Position numbers and translations under genes: made by a program. The notes below the pieces were generated by a model, which had not been told where the DNA came from, searched no databases, and was given only the letters and a program-made list of their open reading frames with translations. From the NCBI GenBank assembly GCA_027577595.1, contig JANBRJ010000037.1:85762-149761 (forward strand): a stretch of 64,000 nucleotides of DNA, given 5' to 3'. Below, piece by piece: positions 35,158-46,227 of the stretch (the stretch's first letter is position 1; each line of letters opens with the position of its first letter). The stretch is from Coemansia sp. RSA 487. Taxonomy: Eukaryota > Kickxellomycota > Kickxellomycetes > Kickxellales > Kickxellaceae.

Positions 35158-36060
35158 ATGATCTGGTCTGTGTTGCAGCAACCGCCAACCGGCGTGTGGG
35201 TCGCCGTATGGCTCTCTGTATTCCATGTCAGCATGTTCGTGGGCCTCATATACGTCTTCATGGTACTGAATCGGGTGCCTGGAGTATCGATACACAATCG
35301 CAATCATCCGCAGATAATAACGCGGCGGATTCTGGGGGTGTCCACGTCTTCAGCAATATCGCTTATAATCACAGCAGCGACTTTGCACAGCTGGCAGCAG
35401 CAGGGCACCACCGGGCAAGGGCAGGAAGGATGGCTGTCGGTAGGGCGGCAAATGGGGTTGGCTCCGCAAAAGGCGCTTGGATCGCTTGTGGTTGGACTAG
35501 TGTTGACTGCAATACTGTACACGGGTCCGCTGGTACTGGACTACTTGGATGGCTCGTTTACATGGTCCGCGGTGAGCCGGTTCCTTGGTGATTTGCAGAC
35601 ACTGCGGACAAAACAAAGAGACTATGTGGTGGGCCCGCTTACCGAGGAGCTGGTGTTCCGTGCTTCCATCGTACCCCTGTGGCTGGCTTCGGGGGTCGCT
35701 CCCAACACGTGTATCCTGGCATCCCCTGTTCTATTCGGGTTGGCTCACTTGCACCAGGGATACCGGCTGCTTTCGGACGGCGCCTATTCGGTTGCGCAGG
35801 TGGCGGCGTCGACGACGTTGCAGCTTGCGTATACCACGCTATTCGGGTGGTTTGCAGTGGCGGTTTTCATTAGATCGCAAAGCGTCGTAGGTCCTGTGGC
35901 AGCCCATGTTTTCTGCAATATCCAGGGACTGCCAGAGCTTGGAAGAATTCAGGAACGCCAAGGGTTCAGTAAATATGCGGTGTGGATGGCGTTTGTGCTG
36001 GGCCTCTTGGGGTTTGTCTTGCTCTTTGAGCCAATGACACGGCCTGGCGTATTTTTGTAG
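35158..36060 (+). CDS. RCE1: CAAX prenyl protease 2 (Rce1-type)
   Basis: 300 residues, multi-span ER membrane protein of the CPBP/ABI family. It removes the last three residues of farnesylated or geranylgeranylated CAAX proteins such as Ras and G-gamma. The three signature motifs are present in order: EELVFR (Glu about 163-164, Arg 167), FGLAHLH (Phe 193, His 197) and HVFCN (His 250, Asn 254). Several hydrophobic spans are visible from residue 12 on, including WVAVWLSVFHVSMFVGLIYV. The size matches fungal Rce1. The gene follows CCT-theta on the same strand after 226 bp. Nearby receptors signal through prenylated G-gamma/Ras, but linkage to them is not evidence of co-regulation. Confidence 0.92.
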   Translation: MIWSVLQQPPTGVWVAVWLSVFHVSMFVGLIYVFMVLNRVPGVSIHNRNHPQIITRRILGVSTSSAISLIITAATLHSWQQQGTTGQGQEGWLSVGRQMGLAPQKALGSLVVGLVLTAILYTGPLVLDYLDGSFTWSAVSRFLGDLQTLRTKQRDYVVGPLTEELVFRASIVPLWLASGVAPNTCILASPVLFGLAHLHQGYRLLSDGAYSVAQVAASTTLQLAYTTLFGWFAVAVFIRSQSVVGPVAAHVFCNIQGLPELGRIQERQGFSKYAVWMAFVLGLLGFVLLFEPMTRPGVFL

Positions 36061-36236
36061 AACAAAAAAAATACATATATCTAGTTAGCTGTATCTTTTG
36101 AAGATTTTAATGTTTTACATTGATGTGGGAAGTATTTGTAGTAAGTATATATATCTTTCTGTTGTTATTGTTTATCTTGTGTATCAAAAAAAGTTAGTGA
36201 ACTATGTGTTATCAAAAGTAAATGAACGTTTTGTTT

Positions 36237-36935
36237 TTAGAACAGCAGCAGCGATGCCAGAACAGCCGACACGATGCCTCGGATCAATGGGATACTGGCT
36301 GGCGGTGCTGCGCTGTACCCTATACCGGTTGGCGCGATTGGAGTAAAGTCAGTGTTGAAGTTGCCGACAATAGGGTTCCCATCCTGCTCAAACATGCTGG
36401 TTGATGGGTCGGCCGAATCCAGATCACTAGCAACGTCCTCGGCGTCGTCACTGCTGCCGTTGGAGTGCTCCACCGTAGTCACACTGCCGTCAGACAACGT
36501 CGAAACCTCCACCGACTGGCCATCGTCTGTGGCCGACGGAGTAGCCGAATTGCCAGTCAAGACAGCAGTGATCAGCAGCGATGATCCATCCGTAGGTTTC
36601 GCTTGGCTTGGATCAAACGTAGCTGCCTGCGTGGGTGCCGCCGGTGGCGTGTAAAGCCCGGCACCCATGACGAACTTGGACGCCCACACACCATTGAACT
36701 GCGAGGGAACGTCGATCTGCGCACCCGGTTTCAACCCCAGCTGTGCCGCCAACTGCTGGTACTTGAGAGGATCTGTCTTTTGGAGCTGGTCCACTTGGTA
36801 CCGCAGATCACTGAACTCGTTTTGCCAGTTGTACGAGAGGCTGCTCATAAAGTTGTCGTAGTCCGTCGTATCTCCCATCGCGCTTGAAAACATCATGTAC
36901 AATGATAGCAGGCTAACTGGGTTGGGCAGTCGCAT
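36237..36935 (-). CDS. Secreted protein with GPI-type tail, unknown function
   Basis: 232 residues from the ATG at 36935. The first 20 residues (LPNPVSLLSLYMMFSSAMG) form a signal peptide. A roughly 110-residue folded part follows (SYNWQNEFSDLRYQVDQLQ; FNGVWASKFVMGAGLY), then an acidic Ser/Thr-rich stalk and a hydrophobic end (IRGIVSAVLASLLLF) for GPI anchoring. The stop lies 174 bp from that of RCE1, convergently transcribed. It shares architecture with the other small surface proteins of this window, but I see no clear sequence identity. No known domain. Confidence 0.68.
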   Translation of the reverse strand: MRLPNPVSLLSLYMMFSSAMGDTTDYDNFMSSLSYNWQNEFSDLRYQVDQLQKTDPLKYQQLAAQLGLKPGAQIDVPSQFNGVWASKFVMGAGLYTPPAAPTQAATFDPSQAKPTDGSSLLITAVLTGNSATPSATDDGQSVEVSTLSDGSVTTVEHSNGSSDDAEDVASDLDSADPSTSMFEQDGNPIVGNFNTDFTPIAPTGIGYSAAPPASIPLIRGIVSAVLASLLLF

Positions 36936-37691
36936 TTTCTCTCTTTTCGCAGTATTTTTCTTTTGGATTTTATTCGATAAAGTTGTGGAAATTATTAGAC
37001 AAGTTGTAACCAATGTTAAAGATCCCAAAAAATGTATTCTCCAAAAGCAGCCTTTCTCAGCCCAGCAACAACAAAAAAAACAGATGCGTAGGAACGATGT
37101 ATAAAGGTAAAGAGGAGGAGGCTTATCAGCATGGGAAACCAGTAAGCATTTTATTCTCATGGTTTTGTGAATACCTTGGACGCTATGATGCTCTGGAACA
37201 AAAGGAAAGTTGCCACATTTTCTCTTTCGTCTGGGAGACCCCTTTTTGGGCGGGAGGGGGTTCCAAAAATCAAAGTGCCTTATTCAATAGGAAGCAAATG
37301 TTTATGATGTTTCCAAACGTCACATTGTTTATTTTTTAAAATGGAAATGGATCTATTGATTTGTTCCAACACCATTCGTGAATATATTAGATATGGCATG
37401 AAAAATGAGAATTTCAACTTTTCTGTTAGCCGTTAAATGTGGCACCAAATGCAACAGAATTTTCCAAAAAATAAAAAACTTTCACAATGAATAGGCGAAT
37501 GATTTAGGTCAGAATGGGCGGGAGAAACTGTTTAGATTTGACAAACAAGCAAAAAAGGGAGCAAGGATGGGGAGAGAAGTGAGAAAACAATAACGGAGGA
37601 ACTAAAATAAAACAAAAGTAGAATAAGAACAAAAACCAGAATGAAAAGCTAGCTTTTCAATCATTTGGGATTTGGTTTCTGATTTCTTTGT
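36936..37691. other. AT-rich intergenic region
   Basis: About 0.75 kb with the promoter of the secreted protein at 36935 and the 3' flank of the one at 37692. No gene supported. Confidence 0.45.
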
Positions 37692-38627
37692 TTAGAAGAA
37701 AGCAACGGCTGCCATACCCGCCAAACACAGAACAGTGTCCAAGGGCTTCATGGCCAGAACTGACATGGCACCCGAGCTCCTGTCATCCGATGCAAACTCG
37801 TCCGAAGAGAAGTCAAAGTCGCTCGAATTGTCGTTGCTGAACCTGTCGCTCTCTTCGTCAGAAGAATGCATGTGGGATCCAGACAGCTCGTCAGAGTCCG
37901 AGATATCGTCGGAATCAGACATGGAGTCCAATTCAGACCCGGATCCGGACTCAAGGTCGCCAGAAGCATCGGATCCAAGCCCAGATTCCTCGTCGCTATC
38001 GCTTCCAGAAGCGCCATCGGTGGCTTCATCGCTGGCAGAGCCCTTGGACGAAGCAGGGGAACCGGTTGGTGTGGCTTGGCCGAGCCCAGTGATGCTACCC
38101 GATGCGTCGGTCTGTGGAGTTGGCAGACCGTCGTTGCCAAGCGATGGGTTTGGAACTTGAGGCTGCATCAGGCCAGCAGCTGATCCAGACTCGAGCGCCT
38201 GGGCATTAGCGCTAGGCGACATCTGCATACCGGGCATCTGGACATTGTTTTCTTGGCCATTGGCGTTGCTGGCAGGCGCCACGGTTGAGAAACCTGCAGC
38301 AGCATTGTTTGCAGGAGCATTGGCGCCCGGTGCCGGTGTAGGAACCGGGTTGGCGTCTGCGCCGGCTGTAGGCGCACCGGCGTTTGCAGCGCCTGCCGAC
38401 GGCGCGGCGGCATCAACTACGACTGGCGGTGTGGCAAGACCAGGCGGAAGCACCTGGTTGCCGACAACGACATTGGCGTCGGGCGCCGTGGATGCGGGGT
38501 TTGCGGCTGGGTCAGCAGGCATTGCTGGCTGGATCGCCGCCGCCGCTGCCGGAGGAGGAGGAGCCTGGCCAAGAACCAGTGTTGGTGCAAGGGCCGAAAG
38601 TGTGTAGACAAATGTCGAGATCTTCAT
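37692..38627 (-). CDS. Secreted Pro/Ala- and Ser/Asp-rich surface protein
   Basis: 311 residues from the ATG at 38627, which opens a good signal peptide (MKISTFVYTLSALAPTLVLG). Upstream in-frame codons contain a His-Thr run from the GTGTGT repeat and are not used here. A Pro/Ala/Asn-rich middle (about 21-165) is followed by a long Ser/Asp/Glu-rich tract (about 200-290) and a hydrophobic end (VLCLAGMAAVAFF) suited to GPI anchoring. The acidic Ser tract resembles that of the protein at 17580-18197. Probably an extended wall or surface protein; no catalytic motif. Confidence 0.7.
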   Translation of the reverse strand: MKISTFVYTLSALAPTLVLGQAPPPPAAAAAIQPAMPADPAANPASTAPDANVVVGNQVLPPGLATPPVVVDAAAPSAGAANAGAPTAGADANPVPTPAPGANAPANNAAAGFSTVAPASNANGQENNVQMPGMQMSPSANAQALESGSAAGLMQPQVPNPSLGNDGLPTPQTDASGSITGLGQATPTGSPASSKGSASDEATDGASGSDSDEESGLGSDASGDLESGSGSELDSMSDSDDISDSDELSGSHMHSSDEESDRFSNDNSSDFDFSSDEFASDDRSSGAMSVLAMKPLDTVLCLAGMAAVAFF

Positions 38628-39159
38628 TATGATGATTATGTATTGCAAATTGAAATATGCTAGATATGCGTGTGTGTGTGTGTGTGTGTAAATGTGCGAC
38701 CAAGAAAGGATGAACAATGTTCAAGTATTCGAGACAAGATCCACCAAACGAGTAAAAAACGAAAGATTGTTGTGAAAGCGAGGCTGCTCCTTCTATGGCT
38801 TAATTGGTGTGCAGAGTAACAAGAGTATTAGAATCAAAATTAGTGCCAGAGCCTAGTAAAAGAAAAGAGGTATGAAAGAAACACTGCAAGCTCGCTTGGC
38901 ACGAAGAAAAAGGAGCAACGACGATTTCTTTTATATACATCCTTCAGATAAAAAATCGTGGAGAAAGAAATAAAAAAAACATTGGCTCATTTATTGTCAT
39001 TTCTCTATGAACCAGCCACTGGACAAGGGCACAAAGCTATTGGTCGTGGCAGACACACAGACACCGAGCACAGCTTTCATTTCTGGCAGTGGAACAGAAT
39101 CACCTTTCTTCGCAACAAACAGAACTAGTGTTGTTTACCACGCCAAGAGCACACTACTT
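38628..39159. other. Intergenic region with GT microsatellite
   Basis: Promoter side of the secreted protein at 38627, with a (GT)n run at about 38670-38690. Otherwise unremarkable. Confidence 0.45.
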
Positions 39160-39718
39160 CAAAATATCGACGTGTGCATCCAGGAACAATAAGCAAACGG
39201 TATGAGAATGGCGCAAGATTCTGGGAAAATATAAACATACTGTCCCAAACATCAAACACAAGCATACAAACGCAAGCAGAAGAACCTTTGCCACTGTTGC
39301 TGTGCGCCATCAATCAGACAGAAAAAGAAAGATGATGTATGAGAGAAACAGCACAATCAGACAGAGCAGAAAACGTTTACTAAATACAAAACTCGCAAAA
39401 AGGCTTTTTTCTCAGAGAAAATGTGGGATTCCCTTAACGATAGGAAAAGCGATATTTGTTTGTTATAGCATGGGTGGCTTTATCGGTCTAAAGATACAAA
39501 AGAATAGAAAGGGAGAAAACACAAGCGGTTAGTAAAAAGGTCAATGAGAAACAAACAACGCAAACGCAAACGCAAACGCAGGCAAGCAAATATTGCCAAC
39601 AACCTCCGATTACCACTAACATGTGGCAGCCGAAGCCCTGAGCCTAGCATTAGTTTCCGCCCAGAACGGTTCTAGACAGTTAGAATGCTATAGCACCCAG
39701 GGAAAAATATGGCTGATA
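39160..39718 (-). other. 3' tail of the second Fanzor relic
   Basis: Downstream (leftward) of the Fanzor stop. The block at 39621-39662 (minus strand GGCGGAAACTAATGCTAGG) matches the post-stop block of the copies at 57178 and 63670. Farther down, weak matches to the terminal inverted repeat family appear near 39165-39260. A (CGCAAA)n microsatellite sits at about 39556-39580. The outer end of the element cannot be fixed. Confidence 0.45.
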
Positions 39719-40138
39719 TTAAGACTGCTGCTGCGATTTTGCTGAACGAGGCTTCATTCTGGGCTGTGCAGAGCCACTGGTAGGCCTCTTGGCGCCTCTC
39801 GCGAGCTTCTTGGTCTTCTTTTCTGGTGGAAGAGTGGTACCACGCCTAAAACGCCCAAGTCTCTTGTGTGTTTGGCGCAGCCTATGGAGGGTATGCCTAA
39901 AATTCAATACAACAGCAAAATCTCTGTTCCAAAACCGAGCAGCAGGCTCTTTCCCGAGATGGCTAGCAGACTTCATGCTATCTGCCACATGCTCCACACA
40001 TTTTTTGCTTTGGCACATTAGGAGTCCCATGGCAAGTAACCTACTCACGCCTATTCTCTTTCAGGTAGGGCCTTGGGTTTGGAACCAGCTCTTCAGGATG
40101 CACAAACCTGTATTCGCAACACCCAGGGCAGAAAGCTA
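39719..40138 (-). pseudogene. Fanzor C-terminal fragment
   Basis: The minus strand gives FCPGCCEYRF, then LVPNPRPYLKENR (first half of the zinc ribbon and the PNPRPY motif). After a stop and one-base shift it gives GLLMCQSKKC (second zinc pair) and RuvC-III FWNRDFAVVLNF with HTLHRLRQTHKRLGRF. It finishes with a basic tail (KKTKKLARGAKRP) to the stop at 39719. It aligns motif for motif with the loci at 21690 and 63702. Everything upstream of the zinc ribbon is missing, and Tc1/mariner-type sequence begins just beyond (about 40190). Inactive relic. Confidence 0.82.
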
Positions 40139-40189
40139 ATAAATATAATCTACACCGGGCTTCAAGCAAGAGCAAGTTACACTGGCGGC

Positions 40190-41000
40190 GTCTGTACAGG
40201 ACAATCACACAAAAACCACAATTTTAGTTGTTAAAAAACACGATAAAGAAAGAAATGTCTACAGAACGCAGCTACTGAGCCAGCATCTGGTAGTGGATGG
40301 TGTGCTGGTTGGAAAACCGGTGGGCTTTCCATACGAGCGATAGCACAGTGGTGAGTCAATGTTCTTTCTGCTCAGCTTTTCTTTTCAATGACCACCTTCA
40401 TGCGCTTAGACATGCCTTTGGTTAGTTTGTTTATTTTATTTTGATGTTTTTCCAGCGTTTGTGAAGGAGTGTTTCCTTGTCATTGCGCGTCGAGTATCTT
40501 GTTAATTGCTTGGAAGATCTGTGCTTCAAGATCCCCATACATTTTCAATTGGGTTGAGGTCGGGAGAATTCGCTGCCCATTTCATAGCAATAACTAGTAT
40601 TTATTTCAAGTATTATAATTCAGACAAAGCGGAGCTCAAGCGCTGATTTATTGATCATAGAGCTTATGGCTCATAGCCGTACAAACATTTATCAAAATAT
40701 GATAATTTCTGATGAGTCTATCATAATATTGCAGGCCTGGCTCAATGACTCGCAAGCCGAGTCACAACCACCGACCCAAGTATTTATCGCATAACCAATG
40801 CGCTTGTATTTCTGTTTGATTGTGGATCCCTTTCGGAATTGCAACTAATACTTTGCTTTTAACTGTCAATTCAGTATCATTAATATGGAATTTTAATCCA
40901 CGCTTGATTAAATACGTAATAGTGAGAATTCTAAAGTCGATTTAAACCCCAGGATTATCGTGCATAACGAATATCGATTTGCTTTTACAAGAAATTTACC
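40190..41000 (-). mobile_element. Tc1/mariner element relic, copy 1
   Basis: On the minus strand the end of a Tc1/mariner transposase is legible: WAANSPDLNPIENVW (third catalytic acidic region), then, after a frameshift, EAQIFQAINKILDAQ and LTKGMSKRMKVVIEKKS. Bases 40190-40560 are a diverged repeat of 42568-42940. The upstream (right) part to about 41000 is decayed and its limit uncertain. Not mobile. Confidence 0.72.
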
Positions 41001-41627
41001 TTTACAGGAGCCAAGAACAGTAATGGAAGCACATGGAACGCTATTGCTGGAAAAAAAACTTCCAAGTGCGGAAAAGTGATTTTTGCAAGCATAAGCGTGC
41101 ACATGCGGACGCGGGCAAGGGGCTCCTGATTGCTGCTCCCATGCACACAGTTAGGGATTTTCTTCCCCTGAAAAGAAGGCGGCAACCAGAAGTTTTCAAG
41201 CCATGCAGTGCAGACGGAGCCGAAATCGAAAGCGAACAAAATACTCGCCCTCTCTATTTTTAACCCTTCTGGCTCTAACAACAGCTTCTTTTTGATTAGT
41301 CAGCAGTCAATAAAGACATCCCTACTTTTTGCTAGGTTTTGTTTCTGTTTGCCACGCTGCACCTCTTTCATTAGATTATACTAGTCCTTCCACCCAAGCT
41401 CACCACCTTTTGTTTATCAGGTTTGTTCTTGTCGCTTCCTTTTGATTATTAATGCACTCCAGTTTGGCTTTATATTTAAACAGGTGAACGGGCCGCTCTG
41501 GAAACCTCATCATAAACATCATCACCAGCAGAAGCAACAGCAAGATAGTTCGTAAACTACAAGCGCCTCGATACCGCCTACCAAGAGCAACTGAAACAAC
41601 GAATCACACACATATCAGCCAGCAACC

Positions 41628-42278
41628 ATGTCGTCCACCAGCTATGTCTTCCGTTACTTTAACACCCCCGGGTTTGGCGAGGCAACCCGTTTAATGCTTC
41701 TTGCATCAAACTCGAAGTGGACCGAGGAAAACCCCGAGTGGCCACAGGCGAAGCCGGACCAGCCGTTCGGTCGTCTTCCCGTTCTGGTCGAAAAGTACGC
41801 AGACGGAAGCCCCGACTTTGTTGTCAGCGAATCCGGAACCATCGAGCGTTACCTTGCTCGTACCCTTGGGTTCTTCCCGTCAGACCCCAAGCAGGCCACT
41901 CTCCAGGAACAACTACGCGATCAGATGACAGACATTACTATACTTTGCATGCAGATTAGGAATGGTGCCAATGACACCATAAAGGAGAAGCTTGCTGAAC
42001 TGTTTGTCAAGCTCAAGGAGATCATGCCCAAGGCTCTAGAGAACAATGGAAGCAGCGTTAGCCCTCAGAGCAATGGTCTGACCTATATTGACTTTGTTGT
42101 CTACAGCTTCTTCAAGGCCCTCCTTCCGCATTGCATAGAGAAAATGCCAGAATACACGGATTCTTTTAAGAACATGTGGTCTCCTGAAGTGAAGAAGCTT
42201 ATCGCGAATGTGAATGCTGAGCCTAGCCTGCAGTCGCGCGTTGCCGATGACAAGAAGGTATTCACTTTCCTCGCTTAA
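41628..42278 (+). CDS. Glutathione S-transferase-like protein
   Basis: 216 residues, soluble. The N-terminal thioredoxin-like half starts YVFRYFNTPGFGEATRLML, matching the sigma/prostaglandin-synthase type opening Y-F-x-x-x-G-x-x-E. The glutathione-binding segment GRLPVLVE carries the cis-Pro, and SESGTIERYLAR fits the usual 'S-x-x-I-xRYLA' helix. The C-terminal half is all-helical. Probably conjugates glutathione to electrophiles or acts as an isomerase; the substrate is unknown. Two transposon relics flank it (40.2 and 42.6 kb), yet the frame is intact and GC-rich. The tyrosine in the first strand is the likely catalytic residue. Confidence 0.85.
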   Translation: MSSTSYVFRYFNTPGFGEATRLMLLASNSKWTEENPEWPQAKPDQPFGRLPVLVEKYADGSPDFVVSESGTIERYLARTLGFFPSDPKQATLQEQLRDQMTDITILCMQIRNGANDTIKEKLAELFVKLKEIMPKALENNGSSVSPQSNGLTYIDFVVYSFFKALLPHCIEKMPEYTDSFKNMWSPEVKKLIANVNAEPSLQSRVADDKKVFTFLA

Positions 42279-42567
42279 AAAGTTTTTCTAGTGAGATTAC
42301 TCTATAGTGATGAGTCGATGTTTTTTCATTTCGATGCAAGGGCGAACAAGTGCTTTTTCTGCGTACAATATATGAATCATATTGGAGTCCGCAATACAGT
42401 GGCCAAAGTAGTCGATTGGCGTGTAAGCGTCGCAACTGTTGTTTTTGATTGTGGTTCAGCGAAAATACAGCAAGCAGCATGGCTACAAGCGACGGGAAAC
42501 AGCACAAATGTCATTGCATAAACCCAAAGACCAAAAAAACGATAGAAAGCCTAAAAAACGATCTGGC

Positions 42568-43440
42568 AGCATCTACACAGGACAACCACACAAACACCAC
42601 AACTTTAGTTGTTAAAAGGCACAATAAATCAAGCAATGTCTACAGCACACAGCTGCTGAGCTAGCATCTGATGGTGGCGGACGGTGTGCTGGCTGGAAAA
42701 TTGGTGGGTTTTCATATGAACGATAATGCAGCCATGAGCCAATGTTTTTTCTGTTCAACTCTTATTGTCAATAACAATCTTCATGCGCTTAGGTATGCCT
42801 TTGATTATTTTGTTGATATCCTTTATATATATGCTATTTCAGAGTTTGCAAAAAGGTGTTTCCTTGCCATTGCGTGTCGAGTATCTTGTTAATTGATTGG
42901 GAATCTGTGCTTCAATATTCTCCACATATTTTCAATCGGATTGAGGTCGGGGAATAGTTTACTGGCTATGTTGATTTTTCAATATCTGGCAGCTGGTGAC
43001 ATGTTTTTAGAAGTGTTTGATGTGTGTATACGAGCATCGTTTTCTACAAGTGTTGGGAGGTTTTGTTCTTCATAAAGGTCACCAGCTGATGCTTATATGC
43101 TTCTTCCTTTGATACCTCGTTGGTCACCGAATTTTCTCTGAAAACAACAAAGCTAGTGTGCCCACTGTAAAAGATGCCATCTCACACGTTAAAATAACGG
43201 CCACCTGGTTTGAAGGTATCAACCGCATAACATTTATCAAGCTCGCTGTTTTTAGATCGCTTTAGAGTTCTTGACTGACCAAGGCTGGGCTGAAATGTGC
43301 TTTCATCAGCAAATATAAGCTCCTTAAACTGTTCGATGTCCCAACTGATATGGTCCTTGTTGTCTCACATTTATTGGAATGCTTGGTCAATGGCCACATA
43401 ACCCGCACAAGCAAGCCTAAACTCTCAGTTATTACACGAG
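42568..43440 (-). mobile_element. Tc1/mariner element relic, copy 2
   Basis: The minus strand contains KDHISWDIEQFKELIFADES followed by TFQPSLGQS. The Asp of ADES is the first catalytic residue region of Tc1-type transposases. Next come GGRYFNV and NYSPTSIRLKICGEY (the SPDLNPIEN region out of frame), and IIKGIPKRMKIVIDNKS. Multiple stops and shifts are present. Its last about 370 bp repeat 40190-40560. Inactive, of the same family as copy 1. Confidence 0.75.
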
Positions 43441-43517
43441 GAGGGAGACTTTAATCCCTCTTCTTTATAGTGTGTTTTATATAGTTTACAAAAATCTAGA
43501 CAAACTGTAATAACGAC

Positions 43518-43617
43518 TAGGCTCACGAGTTGCCGAGCCGCCATCGCAATATGATTGTCTCATGTCGGAACAAACATATTGCTGGAAAGTATACAATATA
43601 TGCTTCTCAATTATCTA
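43518..43617. repeat. Short dispersed repeat, copy 2
   Basis: Diverged copy of 1318-1412. It includes GCCATCGCAATATGATTG and the AAAGTATACAATATATGCTT near-palindrome. An inverted pair GTTATTACA (about 43435) and TGTAATAAC (about 43506) lies just left. Confidence 0.5.
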
Positions 43618-46227
43618 TATGAAACAAACGCTAAGGGAATAAAGCTGCAAAAGTCGCTTTAAAATAATTCCTCAAAATCTATTAATCAATGTTATACGGA
43701 AAAAACATTTGCTTCACATTGTCTAAAATGGAATAAAAGAATCGGCTCGCCGCTGTATTTCCATAGTAGCTTTGTAGGGGGATTCGTTTGTTTCTTAATC
43801 AAGCTTGTGTTAAATCAATAAATAGTTGAAATGGTTGGGATATACACGAATGCAAATGATGTAGAGAAATGCAAAGAAAAATGTCAACATAATTAGCTAC
43901 TTTTGCAGATCAACGTGTTTTTCATTTGTTTTTCATTTGTATGCCCTATTCAGCTAAATGAATTTTCCTTTCATTTAACATACCACATTTTGTTATATTC
44001 TATTCTCCTTGCAATAAATTGAAAAATAACACATTAATTAACTCATCTTATTTTAAAGGCTAGAAGATTGTAAAGCAGCTACAAAAACTGACTACATAGT
44101 ATATACAGCTGCAACACGTTGAATGTAAGAAAAGGCAAGGATATACTGTATGTTCCTTTTCTTGACATTATCTGACATACTAGACCATATGCTTTTGCAA
44201 TCACTACTTAGTGGTTTTGGATTTTTTGTGATGTTTCCTCTTAGGCACATTTTGGCCAACAGCATATATGGATCTATTGAAGTCTTTTGTGTCGATAGTT
44301 CCATTATTTCGGGATTCATATTTAGTTAGGGGGGTGCCAACTGGCTTCTTGTTAATGTATGCTTCTGGATCACTATCGTAGTCTGCCATTATGAGAACAG
44401 AATGTTTTATAGAATGTTTGTTGTTTGCAATTATGTTCCAACAAGGTTGTTTTCAATTCATTTTATACGCCAACATGCTACTGCAGCTAATGGGCTATTC
44501 CATAGCTGAATTATTAAAAGGTGGAAAATCTGCTTATGTTCAAAAATATATTTTAGCTTGCCTGCTTTTATATAAATATAGGTTAGTTTCTGAATCACAA
44601 ATTTGATGAACAATAAAAATGGTGTTTTTAGAACTATATCCGATATAATTTAGTGTAAGGTGAATGGCATTTATAAATATATTTGATATATTCTCTTTTC
44701 AGTTTAAATAAGTTTAGCTTGTGTACTTTTGAAGAATTTTTTTTAGCTCAGTAGCACTATTCCTTTCTGTCTTCCATTAAATTGAATTGCAATTTACATG
44801 GCCTTACGCCGGGACATACTCGAATTGTTGGGGGCAATATCTTTCAAGGACATATTGATATTTTCATATAGTATGTTTCACTTTTAAAATTACTTTAAAT
44901 CATTATATACGCCTACACTTTTATTCTATGTATTATTCATTACTAATACACATGTCATCTGCTACAATTTGTACTACTTTCAGTTCATTATGCTTTCTAG
45001 CTAAAATATATTTATTTGCCTAATTCATTGAATAAATAAAAAGATAAAAATAATTTATAACGTTAGTTTATATATCACAATCAAATTAATTTTTTACTTC
45101 TTGGGCCGTCATTACTTATTTTTTCTGAACTTATCATTTTTATCTTGGGTTCTTGTATATTTGCCCCTAGAATTTCTTTTATGGTTAAAAACTGCGTCAG
45201 CAGGCACTCCACTTTTCAATAAGTTGATATTTACTTTGTCCTTGGTTGTAGTGGTTACCTTGCTATTGTTTTTCATGGTTAGAAATAAAATAATTGCAAA
45301 TACTTGTGGGAAAATATTAGTTTAAAAGTGGCTGAAAGAGCTCTTTTATACCTTTACTTGAGCATGCAAATTATAAAAAGTACTGCAGCTCAAGAATTAG
45401 ATGTTGAAAGTGTACAATCAAGCTATTTTCAGATAACAATTAGCAGTTTTCCTGTTTCTACATGAGCATGCAAAGCAATTGGACATTGCATCCTTTTCTA
45501 AACCAAATTATTTTCGGTAACTAATGTAAGCGCTGAGTGGTGGAAAGTAGATTCCGAATCCAAGTTCTTGATTTGAGCAGAAACAGACTATGCAAACGTC
45601 AATTCTACCAGGGTTTTTTCCGTATCTTTACTCAGATACGCTAGTTTCTTATTTAAATCCAAAGTGTCAGCTCCTTTCTAATGTAGCATTGTCTGATGAA
45701 TTATGATCTATTCTTGTCTTTTTTCGAGATGTGTAAAACATTTAGAAACAGGAGACAAAGATGCTAAATCAATTTAAATTGGAAATTGTTGCTGTCTCTC
45801 ATTCCTTTGCTTCATAGTCGGATCAACGATATATCCAACTTGTCAGCAACATTGGCGAACTGTGCCAACTAACAATCAACTTATTACGAGCTCAATAACT
45901 CAAGGGTTGTTTCTTATGCTTTTTGTTTGTATTGTTTCCTGTGGCAAAGCTTGAAAAAGAGCAATTGAACGTCTAGTTGAATTGGTCTCGCTCATGTTGA
46001 CTGAGTATTGGATGTGCTACACTTTACGAGTATTCCAATTATAAAGCGACCACGTATTTAGCCAGTTCACAAGTACATTATTTACATCTATTTTTTTCTT
46101 TCACCAAGTCAACAGTCATTTTAATTGTCATCCCTTATTATGTTTACTCACGATAGAAATAAAGTTCAATAGTGATATTGATAAACAATGGAGTGCGCGT
46201 GATTTCTCACAAAAAAGTAATGTAGAT
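43618..46227. other. Very AT-rich gene desert
   Basis: About 2.6 kb with composition visibly more AT-rich than any other part of the window. No recognisable family. A frame at 45101-45325 without an ATG encodes two hydrophobic segments (WVLVYLPLEFLLWL and the LSLVVVVTLLLFFMV region) and may be a decayed membrane protein. A 61-codon ORF at 44204-44389 is listed separately. Confidence 0.5.
44204..44389 (-). CDS. Doubtful small basic ORF
   Basis: 61 codons beginning MADYDSDPEAYINKKPVGTP and ending in a lysine-rich tail (KRKHHKKSKTTK). It has an ATG and stop and a non-random, hydrophilic sequence, but lies in the AT-rich desert with no recognised relative. It could be a small gene, an exon of a larger one, or chance. 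Confidence 0.22.
   Translation of the reverse strand: MADYDSDPEAYINKKPVGTPLTKYESRNNGTIDTKDFNRSIYAVGQNVPKRKHHKKSKTTK

Noticed and set aside
39541-39590. CGCAAA repeats as a possible CRISPR-like array
   Set aside because: It is a simple hexanucleotide microsatellite with no spacers.
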